Below, one piece after another: positions 9,621 through 19,161 of a stretch of DNA of 64,000 bases; position 1 is the first letter of the stretch, and the number at the start of each line of letters is the position of its first letter. Source of the DNA: Rhizobium nepotum 39/7 (GTDB lineage: Bacteria > Pseudomonadota > Alphaproteobacteria > Rhizobiales > Rhizobiaceae). The stretch lies in the NCBI RefSeq assembly GCF_000949865.1, contig NZ_JWJH01000003.1, forward strand, positions 265,785 to 329,784. Direction: 5' to 3'. Position numbers and translations under genes: made by a program. The notes beneath the pieces were generated by a model, which saw only the letters and a list, made by a program, of their open reading frames with translations, did no database searches and was not told the DNA's origin.

Positions 9621-11441
9621 TCAGGCCACGTGACGTATCATGTCGCGGCCACCGGCATTCTTCATCTCGAGACGGAAACGGGATACCAGCGCCCGCAACT
9701 TTGCCGTCTCCGTGGCGAGCGTTGCCGAGGCCGCGGTGGATTGTTCCACCATGGCCGCGTTTTGCTGGGTGGCCTGATCCATGGCGTTCACCGCCGCGTT
9801 GATTTCGGCAAGACCGGTCGATTGTTCGGCCGCCGACGTGGCGATGGCGTTCATATGGCGGTCGATGCCGGCGATGCGCTCGCCGATATCCTTCAGCGCC
9901 ATGCCGGTGTCTAGAACCAGTTTCACGCCGCTTTCCACTTCCGTCGACGATTGTCGGATATGGTCCCGGATTTCGCTTGCGGCCTTTGCTGCGCGCTGAG
10001 CCAGATCGCGCACTTCCTGCGCCACCACGGCAAATCCTTTGCCGGCTTCGCCGGCGCGTGCAGCCTCAACCCCGGCATTCAACGCCAGAAGATTGGTCTG
10101 GAAGGCGATCTCGTCTATGACGCCGACGATGCCGGTGATCTGCCGGGACGAGGTTTCGATGCGGCGCATTGCCTCTTCCGCATGGCCTACCACCTCGACC
10201 GATTTCAGTGCGCTGTGGTTGGCGTCGGTGGCGGCGAGGCGTGCCTCGGCGGCGCGTTTGTTGGAGTTCGAGACATTGACCGTGATTTCATCGAGCGCTG
10301 CGGCGGTCTGTTCCAGAGACGCGGCCTGATTTTCCGTGCGGCGGGATAGATCGCCGGCGCCGGCGGCGATTTCCCGGCTGCTGCCGTCAATCGTGCCAAT
10401 GCCGTCGGAAATGGCGAAGAGCGTTTCGGCGAGTTGCCGCACCGAGCTGTTGAAATCGTGCCGCAAGGCCTCGAACTGAGGGGCGAAAGCCTCATCGAGC
10501 TGAAAGGCCAGATCACCCGACGCCAGCCGCTTCAGGCCGGCTGCAAGGCCGGAGGTGGCGATGCGCAACCGTTCGGAGGCATCTTCCTCCGCCTGCCGCC
10601 GTGCCGATTCCTGATCGGCTTCAGCCTGCTGTCTGGCTGCTGCGGCCTGTTCTTCGAGCGCGCGATTGGCAATCGCTGCCTGGCGGAATATTTCGACCGC
10701 ACCGGACATGGAGCCGATCTCGTCCTTACGATCGGTGCCAGAAGGTGGGTGTGAGGTGTCGCCGCCCGCAAGGGTTTCCATGTTCTCCGACAATCGCAGG
10801 ATGGGACGGATGACCGATTTGCGGGTGAGAAGGAAAAGCCCGGCGGAGAAAAGCGCTGCCAGAACCAGCAACCCCTTCAAAATGAGATTGATTGTCGTCT
10901 TGGTCTTTTCGCTTTCAGTTGAGGCGGCGTTGGAAAGGGCTTCGATCTGGTCGCCCGCCGTTTCCATCGCTTTTTCAAGTGTCGAAAACTGCCGCATGAA
11001 TTCCGGCATCAGCTTGATCGCTTCTGTCGAGCCGGTGCCGGCAAGACTGACAACCGCATCGGCGGCGTCGATATAGGCGAGAAGCGGCTTTTCGACACTG
11101 TCGATGACCGGCTTGACGTCCGTGCCGGCTGACAATGACTTGTTCGCCTCGATCATCTCGCGGAAGGTGGTTTCATGTTCCGCAAGATCAGCCTTTACCT
11201 CCTTGAGGTCCAGACCCATGCTGGCATCGGTGGAGAGAATGGCGGCGAGCACGTCGGAGCGCAGCGCATCGTGCATCATGTCCGCCTGCATGTGTTTGCG
11301 CAGTACATCGGCGGAAAGCGAGACATATTCGCTGTTATGATTGAGGGTCTCTGTCGCCCAGATGCCGATGCCGGCGGCACTTCCGGTTATGGAAAAAATG
11401 GCAATGCTTGCTAATATTATTTTATTCTGAATCGACGCCAT
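9621..11441 (-). CDS. Methyl-accepting chemotaxis protein
   Basis: Transmembrane chemoreceptor, 606 residues: an N-terminal helix (about 8-28), a periplasmic helical sensor of roughly 160 residues (four-helix-bundle type), a second helix (about 188-208), a HAMP domain ([19 protein letters not shown]...) and a long cytoplasmic signalling bundle. The tip reads [20 protein letters not shown], close to the MCP consensus, with Gly where Ala is usual. There is no C-terminal CheR/CheB pentapeptide. The ligand cannot be told from sequence. It is monocistronic and lies downstream of the aminotransferase gene on the same strand, but a terminator separates them. Confidence 0.92.
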   Translation of the reverse strand: MASIQNKIILASIAIFSITGSAAGIGIWATETLNHNSEYVSLSADVLRKHMQADMMHDALRSDVLAAILSTDASMGLDLKEVKADLAEHETTFREMIEANKSLSAGTDVKPVIDSVEKPLLAYIDAADAVVSLAGTGSTEAIKLMPEFMRQFSTLEKAMETAGDQIEALSNAASTESEKTKTTINLILKGLLVLAALFSAGLFLLTRKSVIRPILRLSENMETLAGGDTSHPPSGTDRKDEIGSMSGAVEIFRQAAIANRALEEQAAAARQQAEADQESARRQAEEDASERLRIATSGLAAGLKRLASGDLAFQLDEAFAPQFEALRHDFNSSVRQLAETLFAISDGIGTIDGSSREIAAGAGDLSRRTENQAASLEQTAAALDEITVNVSNSNKRAAEARLAATDANHSALKSVEVVGHAEEAMRRIETSSRQITGIVGVIDEIAFQTNLLALNAGVEAARAGEAGKGFAVVAQEVRDLAQRAAKAASEIRDHIRQSSTEVESGVKLVLDTGMALKDIGERIAGIDRHMNAIATSAAEQSTGLAEINAAVNAMDQATQQNAAMVEQSTAASATLATETAKLRALVSRFRLEMKNAGGRDMIRHVA

Positions 11442-11529
11442 GGAGCCGTTCCTGCTGTTGGTTATACTTCAGGAATATAATAGAATATGATTAATAAATA
11501 ATATGTCTTCGTTCTGGCCTTGGCGAAGG

Positions 11530-11564
11530 CAAAAAGAAAGGCTGCAGTTTTATTGCAGCCTTTC
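11530..11564 (-). terminator. Rho-independent terminator after the aminotransferase gene
   Basis: A perfect 11-bp stem (GAAAGGCTGCA / TGCAGCCTTTC) with a short A/T loop. On the minus strand it is followed by TTTTTGCC. It lies 20 bases beyond the aminotransferase stop at 11585. Confidence 0.85.
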
Positions 11565-11584
11565 TGTAATGGATTCGTATATTT

Positions 11585-12919
11585 TTAATTTGCTCTTTTC
11601 AGCGCGTCGCCGAGGATCGATACAATATCGTCAAAATGGGATTTCTCGGCGATCAGCGGCGGCGAAAGGGCGATGATATCGCCGGTGACGCGGATGAGCA
11701 GGCCGCGCTCGAAGCAATCAACGAAGATGTCATAGGCGCGTGCACCAATGGCGCCATCACGCGATTGCAGCTCGATGCCGGCGATGAAGCCGATGGTGCG
11801 GATGTCAATGACGTTTGGCAGGCCTTTCAGCGAATGGATGGTATCGTGCCAGACATCCTGCAATTCGGCTGCACGGGTAAAGAGCCCCTCGTCGCGGTAG
11901 ATATCGAGCGTAGCGATGCCGGCAGCGCAGGCGACCGGGTGGCCGGAATAGGTATAGCCGTGGAACAGCTCGATCTGGTTCTCCGGCCCATGCATCAGCG
12001 CATCGTGCACCTTGCGGCTGGTGAAGACCGCGCCCATGGGGATCGCGCCATTGGTCAGCCCCTTGGCAGCGGTGACGATATCCGGCGTCACACCGAAATA
12101 GTTGCTGGCGAAGGAAGAGCCCATGCGGCCGAAGCCGGTGATGACCTCATCGAAAATCAGGAGAATGCCGTGCTTGTCGCAGATGGCGCGCAGGCGCTCC
12201 AGATAACCCTTCGGCGGCACCAGCACGCCGGTTGAGCCGGCCACCGGCTCCACGATGCAGGCGGCGATGGTTTCGGCGCCATGTAGGGCGACGAGACGTT
12301 CCAGATCGTCGGCAAGCTCGGCGCCATGTTCGGGCTGGCCCTTGACGAAGCTGTTCTTCGCTAGGTCGTGGGTGTGTCGCAGATGATCGGCGGGGATTTG
12401 CGGAAAAACGCGGCGGTTGTTGACGAGACCACCGACGGAGATGCCGCCGAAACCGACGCCGTGATAACCGCGCTCGCGGCCGATCAGGCGGCTGCGGGTA
12501 CCCTGGCCGATGGCGCGCTGATAGGCGATGGCGATCTTCAACGCCGTATCGACCGATTCCGAACCGGAGCCGGTGTAGAACACCCGGTCAAGTTTCGCAC
12601 CTTCCGGGCCGGGTGCGATTTCCGCCAGACGCTCGGCGAATTCGAAGGCGACAGGATGGCCCATCTGGAAGGAGGGCGCATAATCCATGGTCGAAAGCTG
12701 GTGTTTGACGGCGGATGCGATCTGGTGGCGGCCATGGCCGACATTGACGCACCACAGGCCAGCCGTGCCATCGAGAACCTGACGTCCGTCATTGCTGGTG
12801 TAATACATGCCCTCGGCGCTCGTCAGCAGTCGAGGATTGTCCTTGAACTGCCTGTTGGCGGTAAACGGCATCCAATAGCTGTCGAGCGAGGTGGAATTTG
12901 ATCGGCTCGGGTTATCCAT
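11585..12919 (-). CDS. Class III aminotransferase (omega-amino acid:pyruvate type)
   Basis: PLP-dependent transaminase, 444 residues, probably moving an omega-amino group (beta-alanine, polyamine-type or similar donor) to pyruvate. Seen: substrate-binding N-terminus SLDSYWMPFTANRQFK, LDGTAGLWCVNVGHG, cofactor region TGSGSESVDTALKIA, GERGYHG-like RERGYHGVGFGG, IFDEVITGFGR, and the PLP lysine in TAAKGLTNGAIPMGAV. ATG at 12919 has GGAGAAC upstream. The divergent XRE-cupin regulator at 14538 is of the type that usually controls such genes; an IS110 element now separates them. Confidence 0.88.
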   Translation of the reverse strand: MDNPSRSNSTSLDSYWMPFTANRQFKDNPRLLTSAEGMYYTSNDGRQVLDGTAGLWCVNVGHGRHQIASAVKHQLSTMDYAPSFQMGHPVAFEFAERLAEIAPGPEGAKLDRVFYTGSGSESVDTALKIAIAYQRAIGQGTRSRLIGRERGYHGVGFGGISVGGLVNNRRVFPQIPADHLRHTHDLAKNSFVKGQPEHGAELADDLERLVALHGAETIAACIVEPVAGSTGVLVPPKGYLERLRAICDKHGILLIFDEVITGFGRMGSSFASNYFGVTPDIVTAAKGLTNGAIPMGAVFTSRKVHDALMHGPENQIELFHGYTYSGHPVACAAGIATLDIYRDEGLFTRAAELQDVWHDTIHSLKGLPNVIDIRTIGFIAGIELQSRDGAIGARAYDIFVDCFERGLLIRVTGDIIALSPPLIAEKSHFDDIVSILGDALKRAN

Positions 12920-13034
12920 AGTGGTTCTCCAATGAAAGAACTCAAGGGCAAAAACGCTTGTTCCGCGTGGCTTTTCCCTGGGTTCGGTTATGTTTTGAGC
13001 GGCGTTTCGGCCGATCGACAAAATCTTCCTCGTT

Positions 13035-13060
13035 CGAAGGACGGCATGTTACGTCCTTCG
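13035..13060. repeat. 8-bp inverted repeat (stem-loop) upstream of the aminotransferase
   Basis: CGAAGGAC and GTCCTTCG flank a 10-base loop, about 115 bases upstream of the aminotransferase start. It may be an operator or a hairpin belonging to the IS end. Its role is not resolved. Confidence 0.45.
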
Positions 13061-13109
13061 GTCTTGAACCATTCTCCAATCCGTGACCCTGATGCCGTTT
13101 CCTTCCGGC

Positions 13110-14400
13110 TTCGGTCACATAGTGGCGTTCGGCTCCCGGCTTCCCATTCTCCTGTAAGAGCGCAGCCCAGACCTGCCGGGGCTCGCTAAACCACTATCAG
13201 GACAGCCGGGATATCGTCGACAAGGCGCCTTCCTCACCATTAGCGCGCCGTTCATAGGGGCGCTGGTCACGCAGGATCTGGAAGGCGATCGTCAAAAGCT
13301 TGCGCGCGACCGCGACACGCGCCTTGTTGGTTCCCTTGAACTTCAGATGCTCATACTGGGCACGAAGTTGTGGGTCGGTGGCGACGGCCGGGGCGACCGC
13401 CTCGACAAAGGCCCAGCGCAGCCATTTGTTGCCCTGCTTGATGATCTTCCCATGATAGGTCTTGCCACCGCTCGAATAGGTCGAAGGAACAAGCCCGGCA
13501 TAGGCGGCCAGCTTCTTCGGATTACGGAAGCGGCCGATGTCATCGATCTCGGCATCGATCAGCCGGGCGAAGAACTCCCCGATGCCGGGAATGGTCTTCA
13601 ACAGCTTCACATTGCCGTTGGTCTTCGTCATTGCCTTGATCGTCATCTCCGACTGCTTGATCCGCCCGTCGATGTCACCGATGAAGTCAAGCCCGCGGTC
13701 GATCTGGATACGATCGATATCTGACACCTTGATCGTAGCGAGCTGCTGCCGGCCGGCCTTGCCGAAAAGGTCGCCCAGCTTCTTCAACTGCGTCGTCTGC
13801 TCCGGGTAACGATCGAACACTGTCACGATCCGGTTCTTTGTCATCGTGCGCAGCCGCACGTAGAACATCCGCTCGCGCAGCGCGATGCGCAACTCCCGCG
13901 CCTTCTCTCCGGGAGCCCAGGCTTCCGGCACAAGATCGGCGCGCAACAAGTGCGCAAGCACCGTCGCATCGATCTTGTCCGTCTTGATCCTGGCGTCGGC
14001 AATCGCCTTAACCTTCAGTGGATGCGCCAGAACGACATCGTCGCAGATGTCCTCCAGCCAGTCATACATCACCATCCAGTTGCGGGTGGCTTCCACCACC
14101 GCGTGGCTGTTCTCCCGATACCGTTCCAGGAACAAACCGAGAGACTGGTGGTCATTCTTCACGCGACCGGATCGTAACGTCTTCCCGGCAGAATCCTGCA
14201 CGACAAGGTGGCTGTCGCTTTTGTGGTAATCCACGCCGATGTGATAATCATAAGGGGTAGTCACGCTTTGCTCTCCTTCACTGAGTTTGTCAAAACCCAG
14301 ATAAGGTAAGCCAAACGGCGCCAAGCGTGACTGTCCCAAGATCATATCCATCTCAGATATCTGTTCCTTCAATGCTGGGTACGGCCCCTTTCATGCCACC
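13110..14400 (-). mobile_element. IS110-family insertion sequence (boundaries approximate)
   Basis: A single transposase gene with non-coding flanks, placed between an aminotransferase gene and its likely regulator. IS110 elements normally lack long terminal inverted repeats and target duplications, so the ends cannot be fixed by eye. Short inverted hints are GGACAG at about 13199 and CTGTCC at about 14331, and TAGTGG/CCACTA at about 13122 and 13191. The non-coding stretch upstream of the transposase (14265-14400) is where IS110-group bridge RNA is encoded in characterised members. Only one copy is visible. Confidence 0.6.
13197..14264 (-). CDS. IS110-family transposase (DEDD recombinase)
   Basis: 355 residues from a GTG at 14264 with GGAGAG 6 bases upstream; the open frame extends 36 codons further but without coding character. 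The N-terminal RuvC-like DEDD domain starts with IGVDYHKSDSHLVV (first Asp), then VVEATRNWM (Glu) and DARIKTDKIDATVLAHLL (DxxDA). The C-terminal Transposase_20 region has IPGIGEFFARLIDAEIDDIGRF, AAYAGLVPSTYSSGG and the LRWAFVEAV block with a conserved serine. The length is normal for the family, so the gene looks intact. Confidence 0.93.
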   Translation of the reverse strand: MTTPYDYHIGVDYHKSDSHLVVQDSAGKTLRSGRVKNDHQSLGLFLERYRENSHAVVEATRNWMVMYDWLEDICDDVVLAHPLKVKAIADARIKTDKIDATVLAHLLRADLVPEAWAPGEKARELRIALRERMFYVRLRTMTKNRIVTVFDRYPEQTTQLKKLGDLFGKAGRQQLATIKVSDIDRIQIDRGLDFIGDIDGRIKQSEMTIKAMTKTNGNVKLLKTIPGIGEFFARLIDAEIDDIGRFRNPKKLAAYAGLVPSTYSSGGKTYHGKIIKQGNKWLRWAFVEAVAPAVATDPQLRAQYEHLKFKGTNKARVAVARKLLTIAFQILRDQRPYERRANGEEGALSTISRLS

Positions 14401-14537
14401 TCCTGTTCGTTGCGGTGATTGAAAGCTATTTTCCGGACTGAACAAGCCCTTTTCTTTCTGTGGCCAAGCCATTGAAAATGTTATAGGAGGGAGAGATAGT
14501 TTTCGATATTTCGAACAACGGCAACGGGGGCCGCAGC

Positions 14538-15086
14538 ATGTCGGTGGATATAGGCGGGCGTTTGCGCCACGTGCGGCTGCGACACAATATTTCCCAGCGC
14601 GAACTGGCAAGACGCGCCGGCGTTACCAATTCGACGATTTCGCTGATCGAATCCAACACCTCCAACCCGTCTGTCGGTGCGTTGAAACGTATTCTCGACG
14701 GCATACCGATCGGCCTTGCCGAGTTTTTCGCCTTCGAGCCGGAGACGAGCCGCAAGGCTTTTTACCGAGCGGATGAACTGGTCGAGATCGGCAAGGGGCC
14801 GATATCCTTCCGGCAGGTGGGCGACAATGTTTTCGGCCGCAGCCTGCAAATCCTGAAGGAACGTTACCAGCCGGGTGCAGACACCGGCAAGGTGCCGCTG
14901 GTCCATGACGGCGAGGAAGGGGGCATAATCCTCTCGGGGCGTCTGGAAGTGACGGTGGACGAAGAGAGGCGGGTGCTCGGGCCGGGAGATGCCTATTATT
15001 TCGAAAGCCGCAGGCCGCATCGCTTCCGTTGCGTCGGTCCCGTGCCGTGCGAGGTCATCAGCGCCTGCACGCCTCCTACCTTTTGA
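14538..15086 (+). CDS. XRE-family regulator with C-terminal cupin sensor
   Basis: 182 residues: an N-terminal XRE helix-turn-helix (RLRHVRLRHNISQRELARRAGVTNSTISLIE) followed by a cupin domain (about 100-178) with the small-ligand barrel pattern GGIILSGRLEVTVDEE...GPGDAYYF...PHRFR. This is the PuuR-like architecture, typically controlling amine or amino-acid catabolism. Its natural target is probably the divergent aminotransferase at 11585-12919, now separated by the IS110 element. ATG at 14538 starts the conserved domain directly; there is no strong Shine-Dalgarno. Confidence 0.88.
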   Translation: MSVDIGGRLRHVRLRHNISQRELARRAGVTNSTISLIESNTSNPSVGALKRILDGIPIGLAEFFAFEPETSRKAFYRADELVEIGKGPISFRQVGDNVFGRSLQILKERYQPGADTGKVPLVHDGEEGGIILSGRLEVTVDEERRVLGPGDAYYFESRRPHRFRCVGPVPCEVISACTPPTF

Positions 15087-15704
15087 TTCCCCTGTTTTTT
15101 GCATCAAGCTACATCTGAAGAGCAATCAGGCCGATGCGAATTGAGAGAATTCGGTCTGTCTGGAAAGATTTTCTACGATCCAGTGGGTCTTCAATACAGA
15201 TTCTTGCCACTGTTTTGCCGCTTTTGCGCCGCTCTTCCAACTTCTACATCGCTTTTTCTTGGTCAAACTAGTCCACCCGGTAAAAAAATCCCGGCTAATA
15301 TGTCAAATTTTATATGCATTGCCGCAATCTTGCTGCGGTGCAAAAAAATTTAATAGTCCATTCCATCCTTGGCTGTTCTTGGCGTTCCTGTCTCACCTGA
15401 TTAAGTCACAAGAAACACATAAGAAAAGACTGCCGGAGGTCGAAAACGCAATACATGCGGGAACGATACCCATGCTCTCAACACATGGCCGCCGGCACAT
15501 TTGTTGCTTTTTTATGCAACCCTTAATATTGCCCGGACGGTGATCGGCGGCTCCCGCAAGAAATCGCATAGACGGTGATAGGCAATGTGCCTTACAAAAA
15601 ATCCATTAGCATCAAATTCCGAACACAGACTTGTTATCTCTTTTAGACGGAAAGACGCGCCTCCGGGCACCGACCAATCGCAAAACATAAATGGAGTTCT
15701 CTCT
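15087..15704. other. 618-bp non-coding region upstream of exoY-like gene
   Basis: AT-richer than its neighbours, with A-tracts and no convincing open frame (an upstream extension of the exoY frame from 15585 lacks coding character). It probably carries the promoter and control sites of the polysaccharide genes; no specific site could be identified. Confidence 0.5.
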
Positions 15705-16385
15705 ATGAAGTCCGCGACCCAATCGGCTGAACAGACACTCAGCAGTTCCGAAGATTTCGATGTCAGTTTCCCTATCGGGGGCATCGCAAAACGCAGCTTC
15801 GATATGGCATCGGCTGTGCTTGCGCTGCTCATCTTCAGCCCTATTTTCCTGTTGATCGCCGCACTGGTAAAATTGTCCGATCCCGGCCCGGTCTTTTATG
15901 GCCACCGGCGTGTGGGACACAACGGCCGTTATTTCCATTGCCTGAAATTCAGGACGATGGCGATGAACGGCGACGAGATGTTGCGGCAATATCTTGCCGC
16001 GAACCCGGAGGCCGCCGAGGAATGGCGCGCCACCCGCAAACTCAAGAACGATCCGCGGGTGACCGCGGTTGGCGCCGTTCTGCGCAAGCTCAGCCTCGAC
16101 GAGCTGCCGCAGCTCCTCAACATCGTCCGCGGTGAAATGAGCGTCGTTGGCCCACGCCCCGTCGTTGACGAGGAACTGAGCTACTACGAAAGCGATGCCG
16201 CTTATTATCTCAGCACCCGTCCGGGCCTGACCGGCCTCTGGCAGATCAGCGGCCGCAACGACGTAAGCTACAAGACCCGCGTGGCTTTCGACACCCAATA
16301 TGTTCAGAACTGGTCGATGCGACAGGATGTCTTCATCATCGTCAAGACCATTCCAGCCGTGTGCCTTTCGCGCGGAAGCTACTGA
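15705..16385 (+). CDS. exoY: Undecaprenyl-phosphate sugar phosphotransferase (ExoY-like)
   Basis: Initiating transferase for polysaccharide repeat-unit assembly, moving galactose- or glucose-1-phosphate onto the lipid carrier. 226 residues. One N-terminal membrane helix (MASAVLALLIFSPIFLLIAALVKL), then the bacterial sugar transferase domain: GPVFYGHRRVGHNGR, FHCLKFRTM, the DELPQLLNIVRGEMSVVGPRP signature and the end pattern RPGLTGLWQISGR. ATG at 15705 follows GGAG. Order exoY-exoF-exoQ is as in the rhizobial succinoglycan cluster, but the polymer made here may differ. Confidence 0.88.
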   Translation: MKSATQSAEQTLSSSEDFDVSFPIGGIAKRSFDMASAVLALLIFSPIFLLIAALVKLSDPGPVFYGHRRVGHNGRYFHCLKFRTMAMNGDEMLRQYLAANPEAAEEWRATRKLKNDPRVTAVGAVLRKLSLDELPQLLNIVRGEMSVVGPRPVVDEELSYYESDAAYYLSTRPGLTGLWQISGRNDVSYKTRVAFDTQYVQNWSMRQDVFIIVKTIPAVCLSRGSY

Positions 16386-16425
16386 TACCGATATTGAGTT
16401 TGGCTTTATCGATCTTTGTTTTGAC

Positions 16426-16466
16426 ACGCACCCCGACCGGGATCCCAAGTCCGGTCTTCGGGTGCG
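16426..16466 (+). other. Hairpin in the exoY-exoF intergenic space
   Basis: Arms ACGCACCC...GACCGG and CCGGTC...GGGTGCGT with a 9-base loop lie in the 193-base gap between exoY and exoF. There is no T-tract, so it may be an mRNA stabiliser, processing site or weak attenuator rather than a terminator. Confidence 0.4.
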
Positions 16467-16578
16467 TCATTGGTGTAAATCGTAATGGCCGCTTTTTGCG
16501 GCGCTGCGCAGCCGGCCTTGTCCGGCTGCTCTATCGCCTGATCGCCCGCGTGGCGATCCGCAAACAGGGAGTTTCCCG

Positions 16579-17865
16579 ATGAACGGCCTTTTTGCCGCCA
16601 CCAGCCGTCCGCTTGCCACAAAAACCGCCGGACAGACTTTCGCCGCTCTTCTGCTTGCCGCATCCGTCGCATTTGGAGCGCCGCTTTCCGCATTGGCTGC
16701 GGATGGCGCCAACTATACGCTCGGTACCGCTGACAAGCTGCGCATTCGCGTTGCGGAATGGCAGCCCGCCGATGGCAGCATCCGCAACTGGGACGTCATC
16801 AACGGCGATTATTCCGTTGGTCCGTCCGGCGCGCTGTCCTTGCCCTTTATCGGCCAGCTTGACGTCGCGGGTAAAACGCCCTCGGAAGTCGGTGAAGCGA
16901 TCGGCGCGCAGCTTCAGAGCAAGTTCGCGCTTCGCAACCTGCCGTCGGCTTCCGTCGAAATCGCCCAGTTCCGGCCGATTTTTTTGAGCGGCGACGTGCA
17001 GACTCCAGGCGAATACCCCTATGCCGCCAATCTCACCGTGTTGAAGGCCGTCAGCCTTGCCGGCGGCCTGAGGCGTTCCGACGCCGGGCAGCGTTTTGCC
17101 CGCGACTTCATCAATGCGCGCGGCGATGCTGCCGTTTATGACAACCAGCGGGCAAGGCTGCTCGCCCGCCAGGCGCGGCTTGTCGCCGAGGTGAAGGGTG
17201 ATCAAAACATCGCCAAGACGCCGGAAATGGAAAAGATCGCCGAGATCGATACGCTTCTGGCCAGCGAAAGCGCGCTGATGAAATCCCGGACCGAGCGTTA
17301 TACCTTGCAGCTCAAGGCGCTGACGGATCTGCATGCGCTTCTGGAAAGCGAAGTCGAATCGCTGAAGAAAAAGTCGGAAACGCAAAACCGCCAGCTTCAG
17401 CTCGCCAATGAGGACCGCGACCGCGTCAACCGGTTGAACGAGCAGGGGCTTGCGCTGTCGCAACGGCGTATTTCTGCGGAAGAACGTGCGGCGGAGGTGG
17501 AATCCACCCTGCTCGATATCGACACGCAGTCGCTGCGTGCCAAGCAGGACATCAACAAGGCGACCCAGGATGAAATCAACCTGCGTAACGACTGGGTGGC
17601 GCAACGCTCGAAAGAATTGCAAGATACAGAAGCGGAACTGGACAAGCTCAATCTGCAGCTGACCACCAGTCGCGAGTTGATGTCGGAGGCGCTGGCGCAA
17701 TCGGCCGAGGCAATCCGTTTCGATCCCTCGGGAAAATCCGCCACGATCAGCTATGTCGTGGTGCGTGAGGAAAACGGCAAGCCGAAGGAAGTGAAGGTGG
17801 ATGAAAACGCCCTTCTGCAGCCCGGCGATGTCGTCAAGGTCGCGTCCGAAATCCTGATGCAGTGA
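16579..17865 (+). CDS. exoF: Polysaccharide export protein, OPX/SLBB (ExoF-like)
   Basis: Periplasmic/outer-membrane polysaccharide export component, 428 residues. Signal peptide ending near ALAADG (41), Poly_export domain (YTLGTADKLRIRVAEWQP... to about 130), SLBB domain (PIFLSGDVQTPGEYPYAANLTVLKAVSLAGG), then a long coiled coil (about 190-390, rich in Leu/Glu/Lys/Arg) typical of ExoF, and a final beta segment ending LLQPGDVVKV. SD AGGGAG is upstream of ATG. Followed by exoQ after 7 bases. It probably works with the ExoY- and ExoQ-like proteins in one export route. Confidence 0.88.
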   Translation: MNGLFAATSRPLATKTAGQTFAALLLAASVAFGAPLSALAADGANYTLGTADKLRIRVAEWQPADGSIRNWDVINGDYSVGPSGALSLPFIGQLDVAGKTPSEVGEAIGAQLQSKFALRNLPSASVEIAQFRPIFLSGDVQTPGEYPYAANLTVLKAVSLAGGLRRSDAGQRFARDFINARGDAAVYDNQRARLLARQARLVAEVKGDQNIAKTPEMEKIAEIDTLLASESALMKSRTERYTLQLKALTDLHALLESEVESLKKKSETQNRQLQLANEDRDRVNRLNEQGLALSQRRISAEERAAEVESTLLDIDTQSLRAKQDINKATQDEINLRNDWVAQRSKELQDTEAELDKLNLQLTTSRELMSEALAQSAEAIRFDPSGKSATISYVVVREENGKPKEVKVDENALLQPGDVVKVASEILMQ

Positions 17866-17872
17866 GGTTTTC

Positions 17873-19141
17873 ATGCGGATCGCCAAATCGGCGCTGATCG
17901 ATCCCGAACGCAATGAAGTCTACGGAATGGCGGCGATTGCGCTGTCATTCTTCGTTTTCGCCTATTCCTCGCGTTTTGGGCAAATCTCGGTTCTGGCCTA
18001 TTATGGCACCTGGCTACCGCTGGTGGTGGTCAATTACCGGCGTGTACTCGGCAATTATCCGCGCTATTTGTGGATATCCGCCTTCGGCATTCTGACCGTG
18101 CTGTCGAGCTTCTGGTCGGAGGCCGCGTCGGTGACCATGCGCGCCTCCATCCAGTATATGACGCATATCGTCTGCGCGCTCATCGCCATGCGGGTGATCT
18201 CAATCCGCACGCTGACGCGCGGCGGGTTGATCGGCATCGCCGTGGTGCTGCTCTATTCGCTGCTGTTCGGTGTCCACCTCTTCGATGCGCTGGATGGAAC
18301 CTACAGTTTCGTCGGCGCTTTCTCGTCAAAGAACCAGCTCGGCTTTTACGCCTCGCTCGGCGTTATTTTTGCCGTATCCTCCGTATTGGTCCTCAAGCAA
18401 AGGGGCATCTGGCTGCCTGTCGCTGGCGTCACCGGACTTTTGTCGGCCTATAGTCTCATTGCGTCGCAATCGGCCACATCCACCATTACCACGGCGGCGG
18501 TGGTTGCCCTCATTATCGGCTTCATCCCGATCGGCATGCTTTCGCCGGCCAACCGCAAGATGACCTTTTTTGCGCTCGGCGGTCTTGGTGTGTTGCTAGC
18601 GGTCGCTTCCCTGCAATTCGGCCTGCTTGATGCCATTCTCGGCCTTTTCGGCAAGGATTCGACGCTGACCGGCCGCACCTATCTCTGGCAGCAGGGCATC
18701 GAGGCGGCGAAACAGACGCCTATCCTCGGCGTCGGATATCAGGGGTTCTGGGTGGCGGGTTTTGCCGATGCCGAGCGCCTGTGGAACGACTTTTTCATTA
18801 CCGGACGCAGCGGCTTCCACTTTCACAACACCTATATCGAGACGGTGGTGGAGAATGGGATCGTCGGCATGGTGCTGCTCGGCATGGTGCTTTACGGAAC
18901 GCTGCTCGGACATCTACGTTCGGTGCTGATGCGCCATAGCGATCCGCAGGGCGTCATTCTGTTTGCCATCTGCGCGCTGTTCGTCGTTCGCTCCTTCGTG
19001 GAAATCGATATCATCTTCCCCTTCCAGATCGGTTCTTTCCTGCTGTATTTCGCTGCCGGAAAACTCTGCCTTCCGGCGAAATCCGCGCAGAACGGCGAAA
19101 CCCACCCGGCGATTGGCGTGCGGTTGCAGACGAGAGCTTAA
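17873..19141 (+). CDS. exoQ: O-antigen ligase/polymerase family membrane protein (ExoQ-like)
   Basis: 422 residues with about 11-12 membrane helices. The large periplasmic loop region carries STLTGRTYLWQQGIEAAKQTPILGVGYQGF, and HFHNTYIETVVENGIVG is the Wzy_C family signature with its conserved His. Probable function is polymerisation of lipid-linked repeat units in a Wzy-dependent pathway. ATG is 7 bases after exoF with GAGG in between, so it is translationally linked. No Wzx flippase or Wzc-like co-polymerase is seen next to it. Confidence 0.82.
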   Translation: MRIAKSALIDPERNEVYGMAAIALSFFVFAYSSRFGQISVLAYYGTWLPLVVVNYRRVLGNYPRYLWISAFGILTVLSSFWSEAASVTMRASIQYMTHIVCALIAMRVISIRTLTRGGLIGIAVVLLYSLLFGVHLFDALDGTYSFVGAFSSKNQLGFYASLGVIFAVSSVLVLKQRGIWLPVAGVTGLLSAYSLIASQSATSTITTAAVVALIIGFIPIGMLSPANRKMTFFALGGLGVLLAVASLQFGLLDAILGLFGKDSTLTGRTYLWQQGIEAAKQTPILGVGYQGFWVAGFADAERLWNDFFITGRSGFHFHNTYIETVVENGIVGMVLLGMVLYGTLLGHLRSVLMRHSDPQGVILFAICALFVVRSFVEIDIIFPFQIGSFLLYFAAGKLCLPAKSAQNGETHPAIGVRLQTRA

Positions 19142-19161
19142 GTGCTACGCAACGCCCTACG

